Of a stretch of 64,000 nt of DNA, positions 24,332 to 34,474 are shown one piece after another. Origin of the DNA: an uncultured Lachnospiraceae bacterium. GTDB lineage: Bacteria; Bacillota; Clostridia; Lachnospirales; Lachnospiraceae. The translations under genes were made by a program, and so were the position numbers. Positions within the stretch are counted from its first letter, which is position 1. The number at the start of each line of letters is the position of its first letter. The notes beneath the pieces were generated by a model that was not told the DNA's origin, searched no databases, and saw only the letters and a program-made list of their open reading frames with translations. The DNA lies in NCBI GenBank assembly GCA_910586615.1, contig CAJUJP010000016.1, forward strand, positions 9,681-73,680, read 5' to 3'.

Positions 24332-26446
24332 CTACTCCTGCGTAAAGCTGATCTCTCTTCTCACGGTCTTTTCCTGCGTCGTGGGCTGTGCCGTGATCGT
24401 TTCGCCTGTCTCGGGATCTGTGGTCGTGACTCCTTCCTGCTCCACCGTAAAGTGAAATGTGATCACGCCCGTAGCTGATTTAATACCTGTATAATTGACT
24501 GCCACCGGAAATGATGTGGCCTGTGTACTCAAAAGCTGTGTGCCGTCCGAAGTGTTGACTGTCACATTGACGGCCATGCCGCTGCGGTAATCAGGATCTT
24601 CCGTAGGCGCAGTGATCCCTTCGGAATACCGGTAAGTCACATTTGAAGGGCCTGTGCTGACCTTCAGGTCAATGGCCGTTCCCTGATTCACATAGGAACC
24701 CACAGAATAACTCTGATAGCAGACCATATCCGTCAGGGAAGGGTCTTCATTGCTTACCTGCGAAACAGTTCCCACACTCAGTCCGCTCTCTGTCAGGCTG
24801 ACCGTAGCATCCATCTCCGTCAGTCCGATCACATCGGGAACTCTGACCTTCGTCTCCTCTGCTCCCTGGCTCACCCGGATCGTGATAGAAGATCCTTCCG
24901 GCGCCGTAGTATCTGCTTCCGGCGACTGTGAGATCACATATCCGCTCTCCACCTGTGCATCAAAGCTCTCTGTTGCACTTACAACAAACCCGTCCTTTTC
25001 CAGAATGGAAACCGCCTCCGACTTTGATTTACCGGTTACGGAAGGCACTTTGACTCCATCTGTTCCCTCCGCCACAGTCAACAAAACAACTGTGTTTTTG
25101 TCTATCATAAGTCCATCCTGCACACTTGCCCGCAGCACTGTTCCCACCTCGTAGGCGCTGTTTGGCTCATACTTGATCTCCGGTGTCAGTCCCAGTTCCA
25201 GCAGCTTCCGCTTTGCTTCCTCCACATTCAGGCCAACGACTCTGATCATTTCAACCTTCTCGTTCTCCTCCTGCTGCTGTTCTTCTTCCCCAGAATCAGC
25301 CCCGAAGCGGAACATACCCAATCCTCTTCCCACAAAAAAGATCACGATACATCCGATCAGCAGCGCTGCGACAACCGCAAGAACTGTAGTGATCTTCTCC
25401 ATCTTGGGATCATAATCATCATCGTCGTCCCAGTCTATTTCATCCTCTTCGTCTTCCTCTTCCTCGTCTTCCTCATAATAGCGCCCGCTGTCCTTTCTCA
25501 GACGCATGGCTTCATCCATGGAATCTCTCCTGTCGGACTGCCGCTTGATCTGCAGCATATCCCGATCCGTGATCATCCTGGTGGAAGCCTCCTCATCAGG
25601 GTCTATCACCTTGACAAAATCTTCATCGGGATTGAGCAAAGACTGCTTTAAGTCCACAATCAGTTCCGCCATAGACTGATATCTCCTGTCCGGGCTCTTC
25701 TGGCAGCACTTCCACACAATCTGCTCTACGCTGATGGGAATCTCCGACACATAATCCCGGGGTGACGGCAGTTCCTCCTGTATATGCTTGATGGCGATGG
25801 CCACTGTCGTCTCACCGTTAAAAGGAACTCTGCCCGTAAGCATCTCAAACATCGTGATTCCCAGAGAATAAATGTCACTCTTCTCGTCACTGTATCCGCC
25901 TCTGGCCTGCTCCGGCGAAGTATAGTGTACCGATCCCATAACATTGGAAGTGATGGTATTGCTGGTGGCTGCCTTGGCAATACCGAAATCTGTCACCTTA
26001 ACCTTTCCTTCTTTTGAAATGATGATGTTCTGGGGTTTGATGTCACGATGGATAATGTGATTGTTATGTGCCGCCTCAATCCCCATGGACACCTGAATGG
26101 CGATGCTGATCGCCTCTTTTACCGATAATCTCGCTTTCTTCTCAATATATTTCTTCAACGTGATACCTTCCACCAGTTCCATGACAATGTAGTAGATACC
26201 ACCTTCTTCTCCCACGTCATATACATTGACGATATTCGGATGCATCAGTCCTGCCGCCGCCTGTGCCTCAATCCTGAACTTTGATACAAAATTGGCATTC
26301 TCACTGAATTCCTGCTTTAGAACCTTCACCGCCACAAACCGGTTCAGCTTATGATCTTTGGCTTTATATACATCTGACATACCGCCGGTGCCGATCTTCT
26401 CCAGGATCTCATACCGGTCACCTATCAACATTCCTATTTTAATCAT
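24332..26446 (-). CDS. prkC: Serine/threonine protein kinase with PASTA domains (PrkC)
   Basis: A membrane kinase sensing muropeptides and controlling growth and spore germination. 704 residues. The kinase domain (about 10-270) has HRDIKPQN and DFGIAK. An acidic juxtamembrane segment (about 325-350, runs of Asp and Glu) precedes one membrane helix (about 355-378). Three PASTA repeats follow (about 400-590), then a C-terminal beta-rich domain. Its ATG overlaps the prpC stop by 8 bp, so kinase and phosphatase are translationally coupled. GAGGTGG precedes the start. Confidence 0.96.
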   Translation of the reverse strand: MIKIGMLIGDRYEILEKIGTGGMSDVYKAKDHKLNRFVAVKVLKQEFSENANFVSKFRIEAQAAAGLMHPNIVNVYDVGEEGGIYYIVMELVEGITLKKYIEKKARLSVKEAISIAIQVSMGIEAAHNNHIIHRDIKPQNIIISKEGKVKVTDFGIAKAATSNTITSNVMGSVHYTSPEQARGGYSDEKSDIYSLGITMFEMLTGRVPFNGETTVAIAIKHIQEELPSPRDYVSEIPISVEQIVWKCCQKSPDRRYQSMAELIVDLKQSLLNPDEDFVKVIDPDEEASTRMITDRDMLQIKRQSDRRDSMDEAMRLRKDSGRYYEEDEEEEDEEDEIDWDDDDDYDPKMEKITTVLAVVAALLIGCIVIFFVGRGLGMFRFGADSGEEEQQQEENEKVEMIRVVGLNVEEAKRKLLELGLTPEIKYEPNSAYEVGTVLRASVQDGLMIDKNTVVLLTVAEGTDGVKVPSVTGKSKSEAVSILEKDGFVVSATESFDAQVESGYVISQSPEADTTAPEGSSITIRVSQGAEETKVRVPDVIGLTEMDATVSLTESGLSVGTVSQVSNEDPSLTDMVCYQSYSVGSYVNQGTAIDLKVSTGPSNVTYRYSEGITAPTEDPDYRSGMAVNVTVNTSDGTQLLSTQATSFPVAVNYTGIKSATGVITFHFTVEQEGVTTTDPETGETITAQPTTQEKTVRREISFTQE

Positions 26447-27185
26447 GTTCCACCTCGTCTGTTGACGGCTCGATAAGGATCGCAGAAATATTGTCCTTGC
26501 CGCCGTTCTGGTTAGCCGTTCTCACCAATTCTTCTACCCTGTCCTTAAGACTGCCTCCGCCTTTAATGATTCTGCGGATCGTCTCGTCGTCCATCATATT
26601 CGTCAAACCGTCAGAACAAAGTAAAACCATATCTCCTGTCTGTAATTCCAGATTAAAAAAATCCGCCTCAACATAATCTCTGGCGCCGATCGCCCTTGTA
26701 ATAATATTCTTGTCGGGATGATTTCTGGCAGATTCTCTGTCGATTCCGCCCATACGAACCATCTCTTCCACCAAGGAATGATCCTGGGTGATCTGTTTGA
26801 TCCTGTCACCTATCACATAAAGCCTGCTGTCCCCCACATTGGCCACTTCCAGATATCTGCCGATGCAGGTGGCTATTACCATCGTAGTACCCATGCCGTT
26901 ATATGCCGCATCTTCCCTGGCCCGTTCCCGTATGAGCGCATTTGCCTTGTCGATGGCCCGGCCAAGGATTCTGACAGGGTTCTTCTCAAACGAACTGCCG
27001 ATCTCTTCCACTACGGTCTCCACCGCATACCGTGAAGCATAATCTCCTGCATTGTGTCCGCCCATGCCGTCCGCCACAATAAAAACATTGGGCAAATTAC
27101 CGATGGGAGTCTCCGACAGATAGATAAAATCCTGATTCAGTTGTCTTTTCTGTCCGATATCCGTCATTGCATAGGACTTAAGCAC
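26439..27185 (-). CDS. prpC: PP2C-type protein phosphatase PrpC/Stp
   Basis: The metal-dependent Ser/Thr phosphatase that opposes PrkC, 248 residues. Metal-binding motifs DGMGGHNAGDYAS and the late DNISAILI are present, as is NVGDSRLYV. The start is taken as GTG 27185 (giving LKSYAMTDIGQKRQLNQD), because AAGGAGG lies 8 bp before it; a longer frame upstream has no such site. It overlaps rlmN by 8 bp and prkC by 8 bp. Confidence 0.95.
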   Translation of the reverse strand: MLKSYAMTDIGQKRQLNQDFIYLSETPIGNLPNVFIVADGMGGHNAGDYASRYAVETVVEEIGSSFEKNPVRILGRAIDKANALIRERAREDAAYNGMGTTMVIATCIGRYLEVANVGDSRLYVIGDRIKQITQDHSLVEEMVRMGGIDRESARNHPDKNIITRAIGARDYVEADFFNLELQTGDMVLLCSDGLTNMMDDETIRRIIKGGGSLKDRVEELVRTANQNGGKDNISAILIEPSTDEVEHD

Positions 27186-28257
27186 TGTATGTTCCTCCTT
27201 GCTGTTTCTTTCCGCGGTCATTCATGTATCTTCGTCTAAGCTGGCCGCAGGCGCCGTCGATATCCCGGCCCATTTCCCTTCTAATAGTAACATTAATTCC
27301 ATTTTTTTCAAGTTTATTTTTGAACGCGTCCACCGCGCGTCTCTCAGACTGCACGTACTCACGCTCTCTGACCGGATTCACCGGAATCAGATTTACATGA
27401 CAGTTCAGGCCTCCGATCAGCGCCGCAAGCTGCCTTGCATCTTCGTCCGTATCATTGACATCCTTCACGAGACTGTACTCAAAAGTAAGTCTCCTGCCCG
27501 TCTTTTCAAAATAGCTGGCACAGGCATCCATCAGTTCACTCAGGGAAAAGCTGTCTGCCACAGGCATCAGCTTTCTTCTCTTCTCGTCAGTCGCCGCATG
27601 AAGAGATACCGCCAGCGTAATCTGAAGCTCCCTGTCAGCAAGCTGATACATTTTAGGGACAATGCCGCAGGTGGACACGGTGACGTTTCTCTGGCTGATA
27701 TGGAGCCCGTTTTCATCTGTCAAAAGTGTGATGAACTGCAGCAGGTTATCGAAATTATCCATGGGTTCACCGCTTCCCATGACCACAACATTGGATACCC
27801 GCTCACCGGTATGCCTGATGACGGCATAGACCTGATCCAGCATCTCCGAAGGCAGCAGGCTGCGTTCCAGCCCGTCCAGCGTGGAGGCGCAGAACCGGCA
27901 TCCCATACGGCATCCCACCTGAGACGAAATGCATACGGAATTGCCATGCTTATAGCGCATCCAGACGCTTTCCACCGTATTGCCGTCGGCCAGACCGAAA
28001 AGGTATTTTCTGGTGCCGTCTATCCGTGACTCCTGTACCTGAAGGATCTCAAGTGCGGTATAGCTATACCGCTCCATACACTTGTCTGACAGTGTCTTAG
28101 GGATATTCGTCATCTCCTCATAGCTTACCGCCAGTTTGTTATGCATCCACTCGTACAACTGCTTCGCCCGGAATGGTTTCTCGCCCATAGACTCCATCTC
28201 ATCTTTCAGCTGGCTGAGCGTAAATGATTTGATATCTTTCTTTTTATCTGTTTCCAT
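27178..28257 (-). CDS. rlmN: Dual-specificity 23S rRNA/tRNA methyltransferase RlmN
   Basis: A radical SAM enzyme that methylates C2 of A2503 in 23S rRNA and A37 of some tRNAs. 359 residues. The iron-sulfur cluster cysteines are C116, C120 and C123 (GCRMGCRFCAS). GSGEPMDNFDN and VSLHAATDEKRRKLMP fit the family. The ribosome binding site before ATG 28257 is weak. It overlaps prpC by 8 bp. Confidence 0.97.
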   Translation of the reverse strand: METDKKKDIKSFTLSQLKDEMESMGEKPFRAKQLYEWMHNKLAVSYEEMTNIPKTLSDKCMERYSYTALEILQVQESRIDGTRKYLFGLADGNTVESVWMRYKHGNSVCISSQVGCRMGCRFCASTLDGLERSLLPSEMLDQVYAVIRHTGERVSNVVVMGSGEPMDNFDNLLQFITLLTDENGLHISQRNVTVSTCGIVPKMYQLADRELQITLAVSLHAATDEKRRKLMPVADSFSLSELMDACASYFEKTGRRLTFEYSLVKDVNDTDEDARQLAALIGGLNCHVNLIPVNPVREREYVQSERRAVDAFKNKLEKNGINVTIRREMGRDIDGACGQLRRRYMNDRGKKQQGGTYSA

Positions 28258-28426
28258 ATTCTGCCTGTGTTATCCCTGTTCTTCCGTTATTTCCCCATCT
28301 GTTTCCACCGGATCCGTTCATCTTTGCATGTTCCGGACAGCAAATCATTCTTATGCTTTCCCGTTCTCCCCTGTCCGGTCTGACTGAAAGTATCTCCGCA
28401 CGCTCCTCTGCCTGCTCTGTCAGACC

Positions 28427-29782
28427 TCATCCCCGCACTTTCCTGCGCAGTCTGGCCAGAAAAAAGCCGTCCGTCTCATGTACACCGGGCAGCAGCTGCA
28501 GATATCCTTTCTCCGCTTCCCTCCTGAGAGCTTCCGGCAGAAACCGCGCCATGCTCTCCGGCTCCATGTCAAAGGTTTCGCAGATCCAACGAACCATTTC
28601 CTCATTCTCCGCCAGGTTCATTGTGCAGGTGCTGTAGATCATAACCCCGTCCTGTTTCAGATAATGCACCACATTTGAAAGGATTTCCTTCTGCAGGCAG
28701 ACGATTTCATCCATTGACTGCCTGGTTATCCTGTATTTTATATCCTGCTTTTTACCGATCACGCCAAGCCCCGAACAAGGTACATCGGCCAGCAGCACGT
28801 CCACCGTTCCAATCAGCGTCTCATCCCGCATCCTGGCATCCTGTACTCTCACGCTCACATTGGCCAGACCCAGTCTGTCCCTGTTTTCCTCAATTTTTTC
28901 AGTTTTATATGCTGTCACGTCACAGGCGGTCACCTGTCCTGTACCCTGAAGCTTATCCGCCGCATGCAGCGCCTTGCCTCCGGGCGCGGCACAGACATCC
29001 AGTACGACATCCCCCGGCCTGATTCCAGCCGCCTCTGCCACCAGCATGGAGCTCACATCCTGTACCGTAAAAATGCCTTCCCCGTATCCGGCCAGATTTC
29101 TGATTCCTTCCGCTTTCTCCACTTCCACGGCATAAGGCAGATAAGGATGCCTTACCACCTTTGCACCCGACTGCCGCCAGCGTTCAAGAAGCTCTTCCTG
29201 CCGCCCCTCTTCCGGCATTTCCCGCAGTCTGATGCTCACTGCTTTTCTCTGCAGGAAGGACTGCAGGATCTTCTCACATTGTTCCTCGCCGTAGGCATCG
29301 CAGAAATGCCCCACCAGTTCCTCCGGCATGGAATACCAGACCGCCATATACTCGCGGAAAGATGTTTCCCGATCCGGATAGACGATCTTCTCCCTGTCTC
29401 TTGCCACCGCCCGCAGCACACCGTTGACATAGCCCCTGAGCTGCTGGAATTTCCGCTTGCCCGCCAGTTTTACCGCCTCGTTGCAGACCGCAGCGTCGGG
29501 AATATTTTCCATAAAAAGGATCTGATAGACACTCATCCGAAGCAGTTCCCTGATCAGCGGTTTCATCTTCCTTACCGGCACTGTAGAAAACTGTTCCAGT
29601 ACATAGTCAATCTGAATCCGGCGCTCCACAGTCCCCTCGCTTACCCGCTTGATAAATGCCTTCTCTCTGCCGTCCAGATAATCGTATTTTTCCAGAACTG
29701 CGGCGATCAGAATATTGCTGTATTCAGTTTGTTTTGACAGTTCCAGTAAAATATCCAGAACCACTTCCCGTCCATTGACCAT
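28427..29782 (-). CDS. rsmB: 16S rRNA (cytosine(967)-C(5))-methyltransferase RsmB
   Basis: 451 residues. An N-terminal NusB-like RNA-binding domain (about 1-140) is fused to a SAM-dependent methyltransferase with DVCAAPGGKALHAAD, the DVPCSG motif and the catalytic-cysteine region STCTMNLAENE. It methylates C967 of 16S rRNA. GGGAGGATG precedes ATG 29782. It stands between the YugP-like peptidase and rlmN; a 169-bp gap to rlmN shows no clear gene. Confidence 0.96.
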   Translation of the reverse strand: MVNGREVVLDILLELSKQTEYSNILIAAVLEKYDYLDGREKAFIKRVSEGTVERRIQIDYVLEQFSTVPVRKMKPLIRELLRMSVYQILFMENIPDAAVCNEAVKLAGKRKFQQLRGYVNGVLRAVARDREKIVYPDRETSFREYMAVWYSMPEELVGHFCDAYGEEQCEKILQSFLQRKAVSIRLREMPEEGRQEELLERWRQSGAKVVRHPYLPYAVEVEKAEGIRNLAGYGEGIFTVQDVSSMLVAEAAGIRPGDVVLDVCAAPGGKALHAADKLQGTGQVTACDVTAYKTEKIEENRDRLGLANVSVRVQDARMRDETLIGTVDVLLADVPCSGLGVIGKKQDIKYRITRQSMDEIVCLQKEILSNVVHYLKQDGVMIYSTCTMNLAENEEMVRWICETFDMEPESMARFLPEALRREAEKGYLQLLPGVHETDGFFLARLRRKVRG

Positions 29783-29861
29783 AGTGGCTTCATCCTCCCG
29801 CGATCTGCTGAAATATCCCTCTGTTTTCTCCGGATTTCACCGCCGGACAAAAACCTTCCTG

Positions 29862-30575
29862 TCAATCCCGCCTCCTGTTGTTTCCAAACAGAAGAATCAG
29901 TCTGAGAAGCTGCAGAATGGCCGATGCTGCGGCGGCCACATAAGTCAGTGCGGCTGCAGACAGTACTTTGCGGCAGCTGCCCGTCTCATCCCGTTCCAGC
30001 ATACCGTAATCTCCCAGCATGGCCAGCGCTCTGCCTGATGCATTGAACTCTACAGGCAGTGTGACCACCTGAAAAAGCACCGCCAGCGCAAAAACCCAGA
30101 TGCCGATCTGAATCAGAATCTGGTTCATTCCCAGCAAAGCGCCCAGAAGAACCAGCGGGATTCCGGCCATGGAACCGATATTTGCCGCCGGAACCAGTGC
30201 GGTTCTGACAGACAAAGGGGCATATCCCTTATTGTGCTGTACCGCATGACCGCACTCATGCGCCGCCACCCCGATGGCCGCAATAGAGTCGGAGCCGTAT
30301 ACAGAATCGGAAAGGCGCAGCACTTTATGAGCCGGATCGTAGTGGTCTGTCAACTCTCCCCTCACATGCTCAATGCGCACATCATAAATGCCGGACAACT
30401 GCAGAATCTTCTGTGCCGCCTGAGCCCCCGTCAGACCGCTCCTGCTTCTGACCCGGGCATATTTCCTGTATGTGGAGTTCACTCTCATCTGAGCCCAGAT
30501 ACACAAAACCGCTCCGATCAATACCAGAATGTATGTCGGATCAAAATAATAGCCATAATATCCGTAACGTCCCAT
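29862..30575 (-). CDS. YugP-like zinc-dependent membrane peptidase
   Basis: A 237-residue membrane protein of the neutral zinc metallopeptidase family (YugP type). An N-terminal helix (about 14-30) precedes the zinc motif HECGH (H106, E107, H110), and two to four further helices follow. Its substrate is unknown. The start at 30575 (MGRYGYYGYYFDP) is preferred to one three codons earlier, which would leave no room for the AAAGG site. Its place between fmt and rsmB is common in Clostridia. Confidence 0.9.
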   Translation of the reverse strand: MGRYGYYGYYFDPTYILVLIGAVLCIWAQMRVNSTYRKYARVRSRSGLTGAQAAQKILQLSGIYDVRIEHVRGELTDHYDPAHKVLRLSDSVYGSDSIAAIGVAAHECGHAVQHNKGYAPLSVRTALVPAANIGSMAGIPLVLLGALLGMNQILIQIGIWVFALAVLFQVVTLPVEFNASGRALAMLGDYGMLERDETGSCRKVLSAAALTYVAAAASAILQLLRLILLFGNNRRRD

Positions 30576-30621
30576 CTTTACCATCCTTTCTGTTGTGCTC
30601 CATAATCACCGCAGCACTGCT

Positions 30622-31569
30622 TTATTCACCCAGCATTTCGCCCGCCTTCACCGGATAGCCAAGCAGAAAATCCCTGACCGCCATTCTCTTCTTTCCTTCC
30701 GGCTGTACCGACAGGATCTTAAGAAGACCGTCTCCGGTCTGCACATAAAAAGCATCCTTTTCCACCAGAACCACTGTACCGGGCTGTACACCGCCGTTTT
30801 CCAGACTCTCTTTCCCGCAGACAGGCATCTCTTCCCAGATCTTCAGGTTCTTACCATGGTAAAGTGTAAAGGCTCCGGGCCAGGAGATCAGTCCTCTGAT
30901 CAGGCAGTCCAGCTTCCCGGCACTCTGCTGCCAGTCGATCCTGCCCATGGATTTCTGCAGCATCTTCGCGTAGCAGGTTTCCTCTTCCCTCTGTTTCACC
31001 GGCGTCACATTGCCGCTCTCTATCTGATCCAGTGCAGCAACGATCAGCCGTGCTCCCGCCAGTGCAAGTTTGTCGTGCAGGCTGTCCCCGGTTTCCCCGG
31101 AATCAATGGCAATCTCCTCTTTCAGCAGCATGTCACCTGTATCGATTCCCCTGTCCATCTGCATAATGGTCACACCGGTGGTCTTCTCACCATTGATGAT
31201 CGCCCACTGGATCGGGCCGGCTCCTCTGTACTTCGGCAGCAGAGACGCATGGATATTCACACAGCCGTACCGGGGCATGGTCAGAATCTCCTCCGAAAGA
31301 ATCTGTCCAAACGCCGCCACCACAAAAATATCCGCCCCGTAACCGCGCAGCACTTCCACCGCCTCCGGCTCTCTTACTTTCACAGGCTGGAATACCGGAA
31401 TATCATGTGCAAGAGCACATGCCTTGACCGGTGTTACCTGAATCTCTTTTCCCCTGCCCTTAGGCTTATCCGGCTGTGTCACCACCGCCAGAACCTGATG
31501 TCCCGCCTCAATAAGCGCTTCAAGCGCCCCCACGGAAAAATCCGGCGTACCCATATATACTATCTTCAT
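30622..31569 (-). CDS. fmt: Methionyl-tRNA formyltransferase
   Basis: Formylates Met-tRNAfMet using 10-formyl-tetrahydrofolate. 315 residues. Catalytic-site motifs NIHASLLPKYRGAGPIQWAI and GVTIMQMDRGIDTGDM are intact, and the C-terminal tRNA-binding domain is full length. It lies 25 bp after def, so formylation and deformylation functions are in one operon. Confidence 0.97.
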   Translation of the reverse strand: MKIVYMGTPDFSVGALEALIEAGHQVLAVVTQPDKPKGRGKEIQVTPVKACALAHDIPVFQPVKVREPEAVEVLRGYGADIFVVAAFGQILSEEILTMPRYGCVNIHASLLPKYRGAGPIQWAIINGEKTTGVTIMQMDRGIDTGDMLLKEEIAIDSGETGDSLHDKLALAGARLIVAALDQIESGNVTPVKQREEETCYAKMLQKSMGRIDWQQSAGKLDCLIRGLISWPGAFTLYHGKNLKIWEEMPVCGKESLENGGVQPGTVVLVEKDAFYVQTGDGLLKILSVQPEGKKRMAVRDFLLGYPVKAGEMLGE

Positions 31570-31594
31570 CCGTCCTGTTCTCCTTCCCGGCGCA

Positions 31595-32074
31595 TCAATC
31601 CTCTTCCGTCAGATCCGCCGTATTCACCAGAGGACCGTCCACCCTTTCCACATACAGATGCCCTTCCAGATGATCAATCTCATGGCAGACCGCCCGCGCA
31701 AGCAGTTCCGTGCCTTCCAGTTCAAAGGCATTCATATTCTCATCATAAGCCAGAACCTTCACATAATTGGGTCTGGTCACCATACCGCTCTTGCCCGGCA
31801 CACTTAAGCATCCTTCATAGCCTTCCTGCTCTCCGCTGGTCTCTAAAATCTTCGGATTGATGAGCAGGATCGGATCCTCTCCCGTCACGTCAATCACCAC
31901 GACCCGTTTCAAAATACCTACCTGGGGCGCCGCCAGTCCCACACCCTCCGCTTCATAAAGCGTCTCAAACATATCATCGATCAGTTCCTGTACTCTGGGC
32001 GTAACCTCCGTCACTTCCTTACATTTTTTATTCAGGACCGGATCGCCCATCTCTCTGATTTTTCTGATTGCCAT
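31595..32074 (-). CDS. def: Peptide deformylase
   Basis: Removes the formyl group from new proteins; a metal enzyme of 159 residues. The three family motifs are present: GVGLAAPQVG, EGCLSVPG and CHEIDHLEGHL (metal ligands Cys and two His, catalytic Glu). AGGAGAGG precedes ATG 32074. It lies between priA and fmt. Confidence 0.97.
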   Translation of the reverse strand: MAIRKIREMGDPVLNKKCKEVTEVTPRVQELIDDMFETLYEAEGVGLAAPQVGILKRVVVIDVTGEDPILLINPKILETSGEQEGYEGCLSVPGKSGMVTRPNYVKVLAYDENMNAFELEGTELLARAVCHEIDHLEGHLYVERVDGPLVNTADLTEED

Positions 32075-32117
32075 ACTGAAATCCTCTCCTTCTTTCCTCT
32101 ATATAATCTGTATATAT

Positions 32118-34433
32118 CTAATATGTATTGATGGGGTCAAAGTCAAACTGCACCGTCTGATTTTTCATCTCCCGTTCCTTGCAAAAAGCTTCCAGTCTGT
32201 CCTTTACTTCCACCAGCCTCTGATAATCGCTGTGCTTCACATAAAAAACATGCCGGTAAAGATCGTTGATCCTGCTGATTGCCGCCTCCGCAGGCCCGAT
32301 CACCTGCAGTCCGCCATAGTGTGCACCGTTCTGCTCCTTGTCCGTGCCATGCGCTCCGCTGCCTGTTCCGGTATCACAATTGCCATTGCCGCAATTGCTC
32401 CTTCCCATGTGGTTCACTAACTCAGCCATTTCCTCTCCAAGCTTTTCTCCCTGATCCTGCTCTCTGGAAATGATCAGCACTGCCAGCATATGCGCCACCG
32501 GCGGATACCCCAGAAAATCACGGTACTCGATCTCCTCCTCATAAAAACTGCAGTAATCCTGCCTTGCCGCATGTATTACACTGTAATGATCCGGCTGATA
32601 AGTCTGGATCACCACTTCCCCCGGTTTATCCCCTCTTCCCGCACGTCCCGCGGCCTGCGTCAGAAGCTGGAAGGTCCGTTCTCCTGCCCGGTAATCATTT
32701 TGATTGAGGGATAAATCCGCCGCCAGAATGCCTGCCAGCGTCACGTTGGGAAAATCATGTCCTTTCACAATCATCTGCGTCCCGACCAGAATATCCGCCC
32801 TTTCATCTGCAAAGGCAGACAGGATCTTCTCATAACTCTCCTTCGTCCTGGTGGTATCGGCGTCCATGCGCAGCACTCTCGCATGGGGAAACTCCCTGTG
32901 CAGCGCCTCCTCGATCTGCTCAGTGCCCGCCTTAAAGCCCATCAGATATCTGGAACCGCATTCCGGACACAGGACACGCTTAGGCTCCTCATAACCGCAA
33001 TAATGACATAGTAACATACCATTCCTGTGTTCGGAAAGAGAAACATCGCAATGGGGACATTTCATGACGTGTCCGCATGCCCTGCAGGAAATAAAACCTG
33101 CATAGCCTCTCCGGTTGAGAAAAAGGATCGTCTGCTCTCCCGCCTGCAGCCGTTCTTCCATCAGTTCCCTCAGCTTTCTGCTGAAAACGGAACGGTTGCC
33201 CTGTTTTAATTCTTCCCGTAAATCTATGGTATATACCCTTGGAAGCACACTGTTCCCATGTCTTCCCCGCATCTCATACAGCCTGTATTCACCCTGTCTG
33301 GCACGATAGTAGGCCTCCATGGAAGGCGTAGCGGATCCGAGTATCACACTCGCACCGTGCATGGAAGCGATCATGACTGCCGTTTCCCTGGCATGATACC
33401 TGGGCATGGATTCACTTTTGTAGCTGCTCTCATGCTCCTCATCCACCACGATCACTCCCAGGTCGGGAAAAGGCGTAAAAAGCGCCGATCTGGGGCCGAT
33501 GATCACATCGATCTCCCCGTCCTTCGCCCGCCTGATCTGATCGTATTTCTCTCCCATGGAAAGAGTGGAATTCATCACTGAGACCCGGTCTCCGAATCTT
33601 TTATAAAAACGCAGCAGTGTCTGATACGTAAGGGCGATTTCGGGGATCAGCACGATGGCCTGCTTTCCCATGGCGATCATCTGCTCGATGACACCAAGAT
33701 AGACCTCCGTCTTTCCGCTGCCGGTAACACCGTGAACCAGATATGTGCCCGGTTTTCCCATCCGGTAATCCCGTAATACGTCATCGATGATCTGCTGCTG
33801 GTCTTCGCTCAGAGAAACCCTCTGTTCCCCCTCCGCCACACACTTAACCGGATTGCGGTACAGGCTCTCCGTCTCGATCCGCAGGCATCCCTGTCGTTCC
33901 AGTACCTGCAGTGTGGCAGGCGACACATTGAGTTTCTGCCGGATCAATTCATAGGGCAGCACCTCTTCCTCCGCCAGAGCCTGCAGTACCCGCAGCTTTG
34001 CGGCCTGATGCTTCCGCTCACACTGCCCGATCATCTCTGCCAGCTGTTCTGTACCGATACACCGGGTCACCTTCTTTTTCTCCAGCTGTTTCAGCTTCTG
34101 TTTCACAGGCAGCACCGTCTTCAGCGCCGCGATCATGGTAGAGCCATACTGCCTTTTCAGCCAGTAGGCAATCTGAATCTGGTTTCCCTCGGCAGTGATG
34201 CCTTTATCGTCCACCGCCGTAACCGACTTGATCTTCTCCACAGGATAATCCGTCCGGTCGGACAAATCCACCACATAGCCGATTTTATCCTGATTCCCCC
34301 TGCCAAACGGCACATGTACCCGCACGCCGGGATATACGGCATCTGACAGTTCCTGCGGAATTTTGTACTGGAAAGGTTTATCTACTTTTTCATGGGAAAT
34401 ATCCACGATCACATCCGCATATCTCTCCGCCAT
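32118..34433 (-). CDS. priA: Primosomal replication restart helicase PriA
   Basis: A superfamily 2 DNA helicase that reloads the replisome at stalled forks. 771 residues. Walker A (GVTGSGKTEVY), the DEEH box, and paired zinc-binding cysteines (CRACGH, CPHCD, CHYCG, CPECG) are present. An unusual Gly/Asn/Cys-rich insertion of about 33 residues (about 676-708, near 32310-32408) interrupts the C-terminal domain before LQVIGPAEA. The start MAERYADV (34433) has AAGGAG 6 bp upstream. It follows murE by 41 bp. Confidence 0.96.
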   Translation of the reverse strand: MAERYADVIVDISHEKVDKPFQYKIPQELSDAVYPGVRVHVPFGRGNQDKIGYVVDLSDRTDYPVEKIKSVTAVDDKGITAEGNQIQIAYWLKRQYGSTMIAALKTVLPVKQKLKQLEKKKVTRCIGTEQLAEMIGQCERKHQAAKLRVLQALAEEEVLPYELIRQKLNVSPATLQVLERQGCLRIETESLYRNPVKCVAEGEQRVSLSEDQQQIIDDVLRDYRMGKPGTYLVHGVTGSGKTEVYLGVIEQMIAMGKQAIVLIPEIALTYQTLLRFYKRFGDRVSVMNSTLSMGEKYDQIRRAKDGEIDVIIGPRSALFTPFPDLGVIVVDEEHESSYKSESMPRYHARETAVMIASMHGASVILGSATPSMEAYYRARQGEYRLYEMRGRHGNSVLPRVYTIDLREELKQGNRSVFSRKLRELMEERLQAGEQTILFLNRRGYAGFISCRACGHVMKCPHCDVSLSEHRNGMLLCHYCGYEEPKRVLCPECGSRYLMGFKAGTEQIEEALHREFPHARVLRMDADTTRTKESYEKILSAFADERADILVGTQMIVKGHDFPNVTLAGILAADLSLNQNDYRAGERTFQLLTQAAGRAGRGDKPGEVVIQTYQPDHYSVIHAARQDYCSFYEEEIEYRDFLGYPPVAHMLAVLIISREQDQGEKLGEEMAELVNHMGRSNCGNGNCDTGTGSGAHGTDKEQNGAHYGGLQVIGPAEAAISRINDLYRHVFYVKHSDYQRLVEVKDRLEAFCKEREMKNQTVQFDFDPINTY

Positions 34434-34474
34434 GCCCGCTCCTTCTTTTCTTCCCGCCATTCTTTCAGACCGGC

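Noticed and set aside
28258..28426. Small 35-codon frame between rsmB and rlmN
   Set aside because: It overlaps the rlmN start, has no clear RBS and has low-complexity content.
30595..31860. Plus-strand frame of 421 codons antisense to fmt and def
   Set aside because: fmt and def are fully conserved on the other strand; the frame has a His/Pro/Arg-rich composition typical of antisense reading.
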